NCBI RefSeq assembly: GCF_004087915.1
Contig: NZ_CP035108.1
Span: 1,736,001 to 1,800,000, forward strand
Source: Geovibrio thiophilus
GTDB lineage: Bacteria > Chrysiogenota > Deferribacteres > Deferribacterales > Geovibrionaceae
Reading direction: 5' to 3'
Length of the DNA stretch: 64,000 bases
Shown: in pieces, positions 38,057 through 45,475 of the stretch
How the letters are laid out: every line of letters begins with the position of its first letter
How positions within the stretch are numbered: position 1 is the first letter of the stretch
Translations under genes and position numbers: made by a program
Notes under the pieces: generated by a model
The model's input: only the letters and a program-made list of their open reading frames with translations
What the model was told of the DNA's origin: nothing
Databases searched by the model: none

Positions 38057-38376
38057 AAGATGGGGCAGAAAAGTTGAAAGGATTCGGTTATGCTGGAATC
38101 AATAGAGGACTGAATAACCCCGCAATGGAACAAGTTCCTTTCGTTGGACCACTTCCAAAAGGAATATACGAAATTACTGGGCATAACTCTGATATAGCTA
38201 CTTATAATATCCTTTTAGAAAAAATTAAAGTTGACTCAAAAAGGGATTCTTTTCGAATACATGGAGGAAAACCTGAGCCTGACAGGACTGCTTCCCAAGG
38301 ATGCACCATACTCGATTTAACAACTCGGAAAAAAATTTTGGCTTCAAAAATACAGTATTTGGAGGTAGTTAAATAA
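38053..38376 (+). CDS. Tlde1/DUF2778-like L,D-transpeptidase toxin domain (fragment)
   Basis: A 107-residue remnant of a polymorphic-toxin tip. GFGYAGINRGLNNPA, then GPLPKGIYEITG, then FRIHGG and ASQGCTILDL match the Tlde1 fold, with catalytic His (about residue 71) and Cys (about 83) both present. Tlde1 effectors attack periplasmic peptidoglycan by L,D-exchange. In the same frame upstream of the ATG (38026-38052) I can read WQSTGAFSE, typical of the true start of this domain, so the toxin was once fused to the SpvB/Rhs shell. As it stands it has no signal peptide and starts at an ATGA overlap, so it may be silent or cytosolic. Confidence 0.7.
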   Translation: MKDGAEKLKGFGYAGINRGLNNPAMEQVPFVGPLPKGIYEITGHNSDIATYNILLEKIKVDSKRDSFRIHGGKPEPDRTASQGCTILDLTTRKKILASKIQYLEVVK

Positions 38377-38906
38377 TGTTTAATAAAGTATTGTTAATTG
38401 TGCTATTGCTGTTTCAGACTCAAATATTACTTGGAGCCCCTATAAAAATCGGTACTACAGTTTTGGAGGGCAAAACAACCAAGGGTGATGAAATAAGGGT
38501 CGAAATAACTGCTGTTAATAACCCAAAATCCAATCCCTACAGCATTGAAGACGCATGGGGTACTGAAAAAGACGGAACAAAGCCTAAAATAATTATTAGC
38601 TCTATTAAGATTATCATGAATGATGAATCTGAACGTGTTCCTGTATCCATATATATGGATCTAACTGAGCCCAAAGAAGCTCAGCTTATTATTCCAGATG
38701 AGCAAACCATACGGTTAATCATCAAAGGCGGTGTACACGAAAAATATACAGGACGGTTAATCATCAAAGGCGGTGTACACGAAAAATATACAGGATACAT
38801 AGCCGAAATACTTCATTTAGGAAATATCTTAATATCCAAATCCGTTTACAATACACAGTACCCAAAAAACATACGTGAAGATATAAAATATTCACTGATG
38901 TACTGA
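38376..38906 (+). CDS. secreted cassette protein A1, immunity candidate
   Basis: I do not recognise the family. The 176-residue protein has a signal peptide (cleavage near residue 20, before APIKIGTTV) and a beta-rich body: EGKTTKGDEIRVEIT, KPKIIISSIKIIMND, YMDLTEPKEA, then EILHLGNILISKSV. Its ATG overlaps the toxin-fragment stop (TAATG), the usual arrangement for toxin then immunity gene, and a periplasmic location is right for protection against a peptidoglycan-targeting toxin (inference). It carries a perfect 42-bp in-frame duplication (RLIIKGGVHEKYTG twice). Two close paralogues, A2 and A3, follow. Confidence 0.65.
   Translation: MFNKVLLIVLLLFQTQILLGAPIKIGTTVLEGKTTKGDEIRVEITAVNNPKSNPYSIEDAWGTEKDGTKPKIIISSIKIIMNDESERVPVSIYMDLTEPKEAQLIIPDEQTIRLIIKGGVHEKYTGRLIIKGGVHEKYTGYIAEILHLGNILISKSVYNTQYPKNIREDIKYSLMY
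38712..38795 (+). repeat. perfect 42-bp tandem duplication inside A1
   Basis: Units 38712-38753 and 38754-38795 are identical and in frame, adding 14 residues. A2 and A3 have a single copy, so the event is recent. Confidence 0.95.
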
Positions 38907-38922
38907 GTTCGGGAGAGGAAAA

Positions 38923-39663
38923 ATGATAAACAAAATACTTCTAATAACTCTTTTTTTTCCAATTGTTGCAATTGCTGCGCAGTCCGGTTCTTTCAGAGAT
39001 AAAACCTCAGATATAGAATTTATATTTGTAAAAGGCGGATGCTATATGATGGGTGGTACAAGCATGAGCTACAGCGAACCCGTTCATGAGGTATGTGTAG
39101 ACAGCTTTTATATCAGTAAATACGAAACAACCCAAAAACAGTGGGAAAAAATAATGGGAAATAACCCTTCGTATTATAAAGCCTGCGGGCCTGACTGCCC
39201 TGTTGAATCAGTCTCATGGTATGATGTTCAGGATTATATCAAGAAGCTGAATGGATTGAGCAAGAAGAACTATCGCCTGCCTACAGAAGCCGAATGGGAA
39301 TATGCCGCCAGAGGCGGAGAAAACTATAAATATGCAGGTTCTGACAACCCTGACGAAATAGCCGTGTATAATGAAAGGCAAAACGCAAAGACACACAAAG
39401 TCGGACAAAAGAAACCAAACGGCTTTGGTCTTTATGATATGACTTGTAACGTTGAAGAATGGACTCTGGATGTTTACACTGACTATAGTGAGGCTAAGCA
39501 CACAAAAAATAACCCCGTTTATCTGGGTAAGGGTTTTGAGCGTGTTGTCAGAGATCAGAATTGCTATTACGGTCAACCTTCCGGTATTACATATCGCATA
39601 GGAGGCACACCAATATTTAAATCATACACCAGAGGCTTCCGCCTTGTTCTGCCGATAAAATGA
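38923..39663 (+). CDS. secreted SUMF1/FGE-fold protein B1
   Basis: A 246-residue protein with a signal peptide (to about residue 19) and a complete formylglycine-generating-enzyme-like (C-type lectin) fold: FVKGGCYMMGG, FYISKYETTQKQW, ESVSWYDVQDYIKKL, YRLPTEAEWEYAARGG, GLYDMTCNVEEW, ending GFRLVLPIK. The usual GGSW motif is replaced by DQNC after RVVR, and the paired active-site cysteines of true FGEs are not there, so it is probably a binding protein, not an enzyme. Codons 39538-39633 are hypervariable against B2 and B3, while the rest is near-identical to B3. It follows A1 by 16 bases, and its stop overlaps the A2 start (ATGA). Confidence 0.8.
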   Translation: MINKILLITLFFPIVAIAAQSGSFRDKTSDIEFIFVKGGCYMMGGTSMSYSEPVHEVCVDSFYISKYETTQKQWEKIMGNNPSYYKACGPDCPVESVSWYDVQDYIKKLNGLSKKNYRLPTEAEWEYAARGGENYKYAGSDNPDEIAVYNERQNAKTHKVGQKKPNGFGLYDMTCNVEEWTLDVYTDYSEAKHTKNNPVYLGKGFERVVRDQNCYYGQPSGITYRIGGTPIFKSYTRGFRLVLPIK

Positions 39664-40157
39664 AGCTTATAAATTATTTGGCATTAATATTAATGTTTGT
39701 CTTCATCACATTCACAGGTTCCTTCGCAGCACCTATAAAAATCGGTACTACAGTTTTGGAGGGCAAAACAACCAAGGGTGATGAAATAAGGGTTGAAGTA
39801 ACTACTGTTAATAACCCTAAAGAAAGCCCATACAGTACGGAAAATGCATGGGGCACTCATAAAGGGAGTGTAAAACCAAGAATTATTATCAGTTCAATGA
39901 AGATTATCATGAATGATGAGCAGCAGTACATTCCTATGTCAACCTATATGGATCTTACAGAGCCAAAAGAAATAAAACTTAATATCCAAGATGAACAAAC
40001 AATACGAATAATAATACAGGGCGGTATACACGAAGAAGATACAGGATATATAGCCGAAATACTATACCTCGGAGATATACTGGTTTCAAAGTCTGTTAGG
40101 CACACGCGCTTCCCTAATAACATACGGGAAGATACCATGTATAAATCAATGTACTAA
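39660..40157 (+). CDS. secreted cassette protein A2, paralogue of A1
   Basis: A 165-residue protein with a signal peptide (cleavage after SFA, about residue 23). The mature part opens with the same APIKIGTTVLEGKTTKGDEI as A1 and A3, then diverges mildly; only one copy of the IIQGGIHEEDTG segment is present. Its ATG overlaps the B1 stop by four bases, so A2 translation is coupled to B1. Its first 70 bases are almost identical to those of A3, showing recent duplication or gene conversion. Function unknown. Confidence 0.7.
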   Translation: MKLINYLALILMFVFITFTGSFAAPIKIGTTVLEGKTTKGDEIRVEVTTVNNPKESPYSTENAWGTHKGSVKPRIIISSMKIIMNDEQQYIPMSTYMDLTEPKEIKLNIQDEQTIRIIIQGGIHEEDTGYIAEILYLGDILVSKSVRHTRFPNNIREDTMYKSMY

Positions 40158-40175
40158 AATCATTTGGAGTTCATC

Positions 40176-40919
40176 ATGAAAAGATTGTTCCTTTTAATAA
40201 TTTTACTTTTAATACCATACGATGCTATGGCTGAAAATCCCAAATCTTTTACAGACAAGGCTTCGGGCATAGAGTTTGTATTTGTAAAAGGCGGATGCTA
40301 TATGATGGGCGATACAAGCATGAGCTACAGCGAACCCGTTCATAAGGTTTGTGTAGACAGCTTTTATATAAGTAAATATGAGACCACGCAGGAACAATGG
40401 AAGAATATTACCGGAAATAATCCCGCATATTTTAAAAATTGTGGACTAAAGTGTCCTATAGAAAATATTTCATGGTACGATATTCAGGATTACATCAAAA
40501 AGCTGAATGAATTGAGCAAGAAGAATTATCGCCTGCCGACAGAAGCCGAGTGGGAATATGCTGCCAAAGGAGGAGAAAATTATAAATACGCCGGTTCTGA
40601 CAACCCTGATGAAATAGCTGTGTATAATATAAGCTACGATGGAAGTATTCAAAAAGTCGGGCAAAAAAAACCAAATGATTTTGGACTTTACGATATGACT
40701 GGCAACGCCGAAGAATGGGTTCTTGATGTCTTTGAAACCTATGAAAATGCCAAACATCAGCTCAATAACCCCGTCTATCTGGGTAAAGGCTTTGGACGTG
40801 TTGTCAGAGATCAGGATTGTTTTTCAAGGCTATTAGTTGGGATTGCATATAGATTTGACGATTCACCACATTCAAGATGGTATACTCGCAGTTTCCGCCT
40901 TGTTCTGCCGATAAAATGA
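40176..40919 (+). CDS. secreted SUMF1/FGE-fold protein B2
   Basis: A 247-residue paralogue of B1 and B3 with the same signal peptide layout and lectin-like fold (FVKGGCYMMGD, YRLPTEAEWEYAAKGG, GLYDMTGNAEEW). It is the most diverged of the three in its body, and its variable block (40794-40889) differs almost completely from the other two after RVVRDQDC while keeping the same length. The ATG at 40176 has GGAG six bases ahead; a TTG four codons upstream does not. The gene lies 18 bases after A2, and its stop overlaps the A3 start. Confidence 0.8.
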   Translation: MKRLFLLIILLLIPYDAMAENPKSFTDKASGIEFVFVKGGCYMMGDTSMSYSEPVHKVCVDSFYISKYETTQEQWKNITGNNPAYFKNCGLKCPIENISWYDIQDYIKKLNELSKKNYRLPTEAEWEYAAKGGENYKYAGSDNPDEIAVYNISYDGSIQKVGQKKPNDFGLYDMTGNAEEWVLDVFETYENAKHQLNNPVYLGKGFGRVVRDQDCFSRLLVGIAYRFDDSPHSRWYTRSFRLVLPIK

Positions 40920-41410
40920 AGCTTATAAATCATTCGGCATTAATATTAATGTTTGTCTTCACCACATTCACAGGTTCCTTCGCAGCCCCTATAAAAATCG
41001 GTACTACAGTTTTGGAGGGCAAAACAACCAAGGGTGATGAAATAAGGGTCGAAATAACTGCTGTTAATAACCCAAAAGAAAACCCTTACGGTACGGAAAA
41101 TGCATGGGGCACAAAAAAAGACGGGAAAAAGCCTAAAATAATTATCAGCTCTATTAAGATTATCATGAACGGCGAAGATTGTTCACCTGCCTTGTCAACT
41201 TATATGGATCTGGCAGAGCCCAATGAAGCTGAACTTATTATTCCTGATGAAATAAAAATTAGACTTATCATAAAAGGGGGACAAAAGAAGCCATCGGGGT
41301 ATGAAGCAGAGATTTTCTACCTCGGTGATATACTTATATCAAAATCAGTCAAGGATATGCGTTTTCCTGATGCAATAAGAGAAGACATAAAATATACATC
41401 TATGTACTGA
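40916..41410 (+). CDS. secreted cassette protein A3, paralogue of A1
   Basis: A 164-residue member of the same unknown secreted family. The ATG at 40916 overlaps the B2 stop (ATGA); a longer in-frame form starting inside B2 is rejected because it would lack the signal peptide at its N-terminus. Signal peptide to about residue 22, then APIKIGTTV as in the others. The C-terminal third (IIKGGQKKPSGYEAEIFYLGD) is the most diverged of the three, and it has no internal duplication. Confidence 0.7.
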   Translation: MKLINHSALILMFVFTTFTGSFAAPIKIGTTVLEGKTTKGDEIRVEITAVNNPKENPYGTENAWGTKKDGKKPKIIISSIKIIMNGEDCSPALSTYMDLAEPNEAELIIPDEIKIRLIIKGGQKKPSGYEAEIFYLGDILISKSVKDMRFPDAIREDIKYTSMY

Positions 41411-41424
41411 ATTAGGGTGAAGAC

Positions 41425-42162
41425 ATGAAAAAACTGTTATTAATAATATTATTCATCCCAGCTATAGCACTGGCTGAAAATCCCAACTCTTTCAAAGATA
41501 AGGCTTCGGGCATAGAGTTTGTATTTGTAAAAGGCGGATGCTATATGATGGGTGGTACAAGCATGAGCGATAGTGAACCTATTCATGAGGTATGTGTAGA
41601 CAGCTTTTATATCAGTAAATACGAAACAACCCAAAAACAGTGGGAAAAAATAATGGGAAATAACCCTTCGTATTATAAAGCCTGCGGGCCTGACTGCCCT
41701 GTTGAATCAGTCTCATGGTATGATGTTCAGGATTATATCAAGAAGCTGAATGAATTGAGCAAGAAGAATTATCGCCTGCCGACAGAAGCCGAATGGGAAT
41801 ATGCCGCTAGAGGCGGAGAAAACTATAAATATGCAGGTTCTGACAACCCTGACGAAATAGCTGTGTATAATGAAAGGCAAAACGCAAAGACACACAAAGT
41901 CGGACAAAAGAAACCAAACGGCTTCGGTCTTTATGATATGACTTGTAACGTAATGGAATGGACTCTGGATGTTTTTGCATACTATAGTGAGGCTAAGCAC
42001 ACAAAAAATAATCCCGTTTATCTGGGTAAGGGTTTCTGGAGAGTAGTAAGAGATGAAGACTGTTCTTATTCAAAACCGCATGGTGTCGAAATCAGAACGC
42101 CTCTCAACCCAATAATTTCATCAATAGATACTGGCTTCCGCCTTGTTCTGCCGATAAAATGA
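41425..42162 (+). CDS. secreted SUMF1/FGE-fold protein B3
   Basis: A 245-residue paralogue, near-identical to B1 over the middle of the gene at DNA level (about 41530-42036), then suddenly different across 42037-42132, then identical again through the last ten codons. Fold landmarks are FVKGGCYMMGG, YRLPTEAEWEYAARGG, GLYDMTCNVMEW and GFRLVLPIK. GGSW is replaced by DEDC. AGGGTGA precedes the ATG. Last gene of the triplicated cassette; it converges on a radical SAM gene with six bases between stops. Confidence 0.8.
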   Translation: MKKLLLIILFIPAIALAENPNSFKDKASGIEFVFVKGGCYMMGGTSMSDSEPIHEVCVDSFYISKYETTQKQWEKIMGNNPSYYKACGPDCPVESVSWYDVQDYIKKLNELSKKNYRLPTEAEWEYAARGGENYKYAGSDNPDEIAVYNERQNAKTHKVGQKKPNGFGLYDMTCNVMEWTLDVFAYYSEAKHTKNNPVYLGKGFWRVVRDEDCSYSKPHGVEIRTPLNPIISSIDTGFRLVLPIK

Positions 42163-42168
42163 TAATGT

Positions 42169-43521
42169 TTATACATACTCCTGTAAGCCTTCATTTATCT
42201 GTTCATATGCGGCGAGCCTGACGGGCATCACTCCGGTTCCGGCAAAGCATGCAGCCTCATCAGCCTCAAGGATAATATCACCACCCGTGCGGTAACGCTC
42301 CACAGTTATCTTCTTGCTCTTTGTCACCTTCACCTCCATAAACGGGTTATGGTAGCTCACGGAGCCGAGCTGACGGGCGGCGGAATAACGTACTGTCATT
42401 TGCAGACCGGACAAATCAAGCCCTGCAAGGAGTGAAGAGTGGACAAAAAGCTCGCTGCCGTTCAGCATAAACAGTCTGCCGTCCGTGAACGGTGCGGCAA
42501 TTTCCCCTGCCCTGTCACCCTTGATGCTCACAGTCCTGATGTGCCCGTTTCCGGTGAGTGCTTCATAATCCTTCATGATGAATGCGGCGTTGCGTCTGCG
42601 TGCGCCGACTGCCTGAAAGCGGTTTTTATAAACGAATGAGCAGTAATTGACGGGCAGGCTGATATTATTGTCCTTGCCGTATTTGATAAGCTCCAGCGCA
42701 GTCAGTTCAGATTCCAGAACAGTCACCCTTTCGCCGTGGATGTATGTGTAATTTCTCTTAATGAGCTTTTCAAAGTTATACGGAGTAAGCCTCAGCTGGT
42801 GAAGATTAAGGTGCTTCACACCGCAGTCCGCAAGCTCCGGCATAAGTTTCCGCAAAAGCTCCTTTTCCTCAGGAACGGCAGGAATCTCCACGGTGACAGT
42901 GGGTATCACCCCGCAGGCACGTTTGAGATTATCCAGTTTGTATGATGTTGCCCCAATATCGAAGCGTATCTCATCAAGCCCCGCATCCCTTAACTGAGTG
43001 AGTATTTCATCATCCGCCAACGTGCCGTTTGTGTACATCCAGAGATAGATGCTGCCGCCGAGTGCCTTCTTGATTGCCCGTATAAATGCCAGAGTGAGCT
43101 TAGGGGTGAGCAGGGGCTCACCACCGCTGATGCTTGCCCCCTTGAAGCCGAACTTTTTCAGATATGCGGCGTATTCCTCCGGCGCGGGAAAGGTAACGGT
43201 ATTCGTGGCTGGAACCCCTTTCTCATCCTGAGACGCGGGACAATAGAAACAGGCACAGTTGCATTTGTTGTTGATAAAAAGGCACGACCACTCGCCGCTT
43301 CCGCAGAGGCGGCAGCCGGGGGAAAGGTTTTCACAGTCCGCCTTTGTTCCGGAGTAGTCCCATTTGATTTTATTCTTCAGGCTATCAAGAAGCTCTTTTC
43401 TTTGTAAAACGGCTGAAACTGCCTCTTCCGGTGTGAGAAAACGGAGGGAATCATACTTATTTCCGTATTCTTTTTTAGCTGATTCAATATAGAAGTTTAA
43501 ATAATCGTCATCCGCGGTCAT
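42169..43521 (-). CDS. radical SAM protein of unknown role
   Basis: A 450-residue radical SAM enzyme: the cluster motif CNCACFYC (CxxxCxxC, near residue 85), then SISGGEPLL, a TNG-type strand MYTNGTL, and LDEIRFDIGA. A second cysteine group lies just before the core (CENLSPGCRLCGSGEWSC), which could ligate an auxiliary cluster. The C-terminal 150 residues are beta-rich and unfamiliar. The overall plan resembles activating-enzyme-like proteins, but no glycyl-radical partner is adjacent. It faces the cassette island and returns to the composition of the flanking genome, so it is probably not part of the island. Confidence 0.75.
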   Translation of the reverse strand: MTADDDYLNFYIESAKKEYGNKYDSLRFLTPEEAVSAVLQRKELLDSLKNKIKWDYSGTKADCENLSPGCRLCGSGEWSCLFINNKCNCACFYCPASQDEKGVPATNTVTFPAPEEYAAYLKKFGFKGASISGGEPLLTPKLTLAFIRAIKKALGGSIYLWMYTNGTLADDEILTQLRDAGLDEIRFDIGATSYKLDNLKRACGVIPTVTVEIPAVPEEKELLRKLMPELADCGVKHLNLHQLRLTPYNFEKLIKRNYTYIHGERVTVLESELTALELIKYGKDNNISLPVNYCSFVYKNRFQAVGARRRNAAFIMKDYEALTGNGHIRTVSIKGDRAGEIAAPFTDGRLFMLNGSELFVHSSLLAGLDLSGLQMTVRYSAARQLGSVSYHNPFMEVKVTKSKKITVERYRTGGDIILEADEAACFAGTGVMPVRLAAYEQINEGLQEYV

Positions 43522-43602
43522 AGACCCTCCCCTAGGGAAACAAGGGGAATACTAGCTTATTGCACGGAATAAATATACAGCTCTTTTTGATCTTTACTGA
43601 AC

Positions 43603-43749
43603 TTATCTCTTGAAGGTGACAATATTCTTGCAGCGGGGGCATTTTATCTGAACGAGGTTAACATCCCCTTTCATCAGAAGTTTGCTGCAATTCGGGCATC
43701 TGTATTCTTTATCATTCTGTGCCTGTTTCACGGCAGATTCGTCCTTCAT
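43603..43749 (-). CDS. tiny zinc-ribbon protein, Com-like
   Basis: A 48-residue protein with two CxxC pairs, YRCPNCSKLL and IKCPRCKNIV, spaced as in the Com zinc-finger family (phage Mu translational activator) and its host relatives. The ATG at 43749 follows GGAGGGGG; the form 21 codons longer has no ribosome-binding site. No phage genes are nearby, so the link to Mu is only structural. Confidence 0.6.
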   Translation of the reverse strand: MKDESAVKQAQNDKEYRCPNCSKLLMKGDVNLVQIKCPRCKNIVTFKR

Positions 43750-43884
43750 CAAATTTAACCCCCTCCATTGACATATAATCTGAAAAGCATGACAGTTTAT
43801 TAGTATGATCAATTAAAGTTTTAATCTTCTAACTCTACTGTTGAAAGTTGTCAATAATTTTCGGATATTGTCTGAAAAATTAAT

Positions 43885-44646
43885 TTACTCAGAATAACGT
43901 TTAAGCATCAGTACACCGCACAGAAAGGCGGCAATCGTAAGAATGATCAGAGTTATTAATGATATGAAAACAGCAGAATCAATATTTACGGCACGTATAA
44001 TAATGTTTGTATGAGTGAGCGGAAAGATGTAGACGAGCTTGTTAAGCAATGGAGGCAGATTGTCCACGGGGTAAAACGTGCCTGAGAAGAAGTTCATCGG
44101 CATTATAAAGAAATTCATTATCATGGCATTGGATTCCATATCCTTAAGATACAGACCGATCATAACTCCGAGGGAAGAGAAAAACAGCAGATTGAAGAAT
44201 ATAGCAACTACTGAATAAAAACCGAAGGGGAACACATCAAACAACAGAAACCCTGCTGACATAACCACCGCGGAAGCCATAACGCCCCGCAGAATGCCGG
44301 ACATAACGAGCCCCGTCATTATCGACAACGAAGAAACCGGAGAGGTAATAATGTTCTGAAAGCTTTTGGTATACAGCCTGCCGAAGCTGACAGAGGTCAT
44401 TACGAGGTTGTACGAGTTCATCATCGAGGTCATGCAGACAATGCCCTGAACAAGGAAATATTCGTACCTCACGCCGTCAAAGCTTATACGTGACCCGAAG
44501 CCGAAGCCGAACGCGGCAAGAAATATAAGAGGCGACACAAGAGAGTAAACTACGAAACCGAATTTTTTCAGTTTATTCTTCAAAAGGAGCATTTCACGCA
44601 GGAACACAGCCCATGTTCCGTAAGCGAAGTCATACACCGTGTTCAT
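43885..44646 (-). CDS. ABC-2 type exporter permease
   Basis: A 253-residue membrane protein with six hydrophobic segments and the ABC-2 pattern (MTSMMNSYNLVMTSVSFGRLY, then FFIMPMNFFSGTFYPVDNLP). It overlaps the ATPase gene upstream by 17 bases. It is the last gene of the heme operon. It resembles the permease at 58.2 kb, which sits in the same position relative to a second BtuCD-type importer. The substrate is unknown. Confidence 0.85.
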   Translation of the reverse strand: MNTVYDFAYGTWAVFLREMLLLKNKLKKFGFVVYSLVSPLIFLAAFGFGFGSRISFDGVRYEYFLVQGIVCMTSMMNSYNLVMTSVSFGRLYTKSFQNIITSPVSSLSIMTGLVMSGILRGVMASAVVMSAGFLLFDVFPFGFYSVVAIFFNLLFFSSLGVMIGLYLKDMESNAMIMNFFIMPMNFFSGTFYPVDNLPPLLNKLVYIFPLTHTNIIIRAVNIDSAVFISLITLIILTIAAFLCGVLMLKRYSE

Positions 44647-45475
44647 TTATTCCCCCTTCGCTCACCACAACATCCTCAAGGCGGGCATCCCTGACGGTGT
44701 ACCCTGCCGTTCCGTTTTCCCTCACCGCGGCGTCAAGCTCGTCCCTGCTGCGGACTATGCGGAAAATCCGGCATCCGTCCTCCCCGCAGGTTTCAAGCAC
44801 ATATCTGCCTGTCTCGCTGATAAGTTCCTCCGGCGTGCCCATGCGTCTTATTTTTCCGGCGGACATTATAGCCACCCTGTCGCAGAGGCTTTCCGCCTCT
44901 TCCGTGTAGTGGGTTGTGAGGAGAATAGATTTGCCCCTGCTTTTTATCTGGGCTATGAGATTCCAAATCTCCCTGCGGATGGACGGATCAAGCCCCAGTG
45001 TGGGCTCATCGAGAAGAATAAGTTCCGGATCAGCCAGCATCACTCTTGCGATTATCACCCTTCTCTTCTGCCCGCCGGAGAGCTTGTCCACAAGCTCGTT
45101 TTTCTTTTCGCTGATTCCGAAGCGTTCCATCAGCTCCATAATAGAGCTTTTTGAACATGAAACTCTGCGCAGAGCGGCATAGACGCGCAGATTATCATAA
45201 ACGGTCAGCTCTCCTTCCAGATTGTTTTCCTGCGGGACAACGGCAACCGTCTGCCGCACCCCCCGCCTGTTTGTTATCACATCGCAGCCGTTAACTTCGA
45301 TTGTACCCATATCGGGTCTGGCTAGGGTGGAGATCATTTTGATGACGGTTGTCTTGCCGGCTCCGTTAGGACCGAGGAGTCCGAAAATCTCCCCTTTTCT
45401 GATATAGAAGCTTACTCCGTCCACGGCTTTTACGTTTTTGTATGATTTATGCAGATTTTCTATCTTAAGAATCAA
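44630..45475 (-). CDS. ABC-2 type exporter ATPase (DrrA-like)
   Basis: A 281-residue ATPase with Walker A GPNGAGKTT, signature KLSGGQKRRV, and Walker B LLDEPTLGLDP, plus the C-terminal extension typical of exporter ATPases (MGTPEELISETGRYVLE). The start is TTG, overlapping the hmuV stop as TTGA, with GGGAG seven bases ahead. It pairs with the permease that follows. Position at the end of the heme operon suggests export of a tetrapyrrole or its breakdown product (inference). Confidence 0.85.
   Translation of the reverse strand: MILKIENLHKSYKNVKAVDGVSFYIRKGEIFGLLGPNGAGKTTVIKMISTLARPDMGTIEVNGCDVITNRRGVRQTVAVVPQENNLEGELTVYDNLRVYAALRRVSCSKSSIMELMERFGISEKKNELVDKLSGGQKRRVIIARVMLADPELILLDEPTLGLDPSIRREIWNLIAQIKSRGKSILLTTHYTEEAESLCDRVAIMSAGKIRRMGTPEELISETGRYVLETCGEDGCRIFRIVRSRDELDAAVRENGTAGYTVRDARLEDVVVSEGGINEHGV

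Noticed and set aside
38923..39663. True formylglycine-generating enzyme or sulfatase activator
   Set aside because: No sulfatase gene is nearby and the catalytic cysteine pattern and GGSW motif are absent.
39538..42132. A classical diversity-generating retroelement in this window
   Set aside because: There is no reverse transcriptase or template repeat here, and differences among the three blocks include C/T and synonymous changes, not only changes at template adenines. A remote element cannot be excluded.
43603..43749. Prophage remnant, from the Com-like zinc ribbon
   Set aside because: No integrase, capsid, tail or lysis genes occur in the surroundings; Com-like ribbons are also found outside phages.
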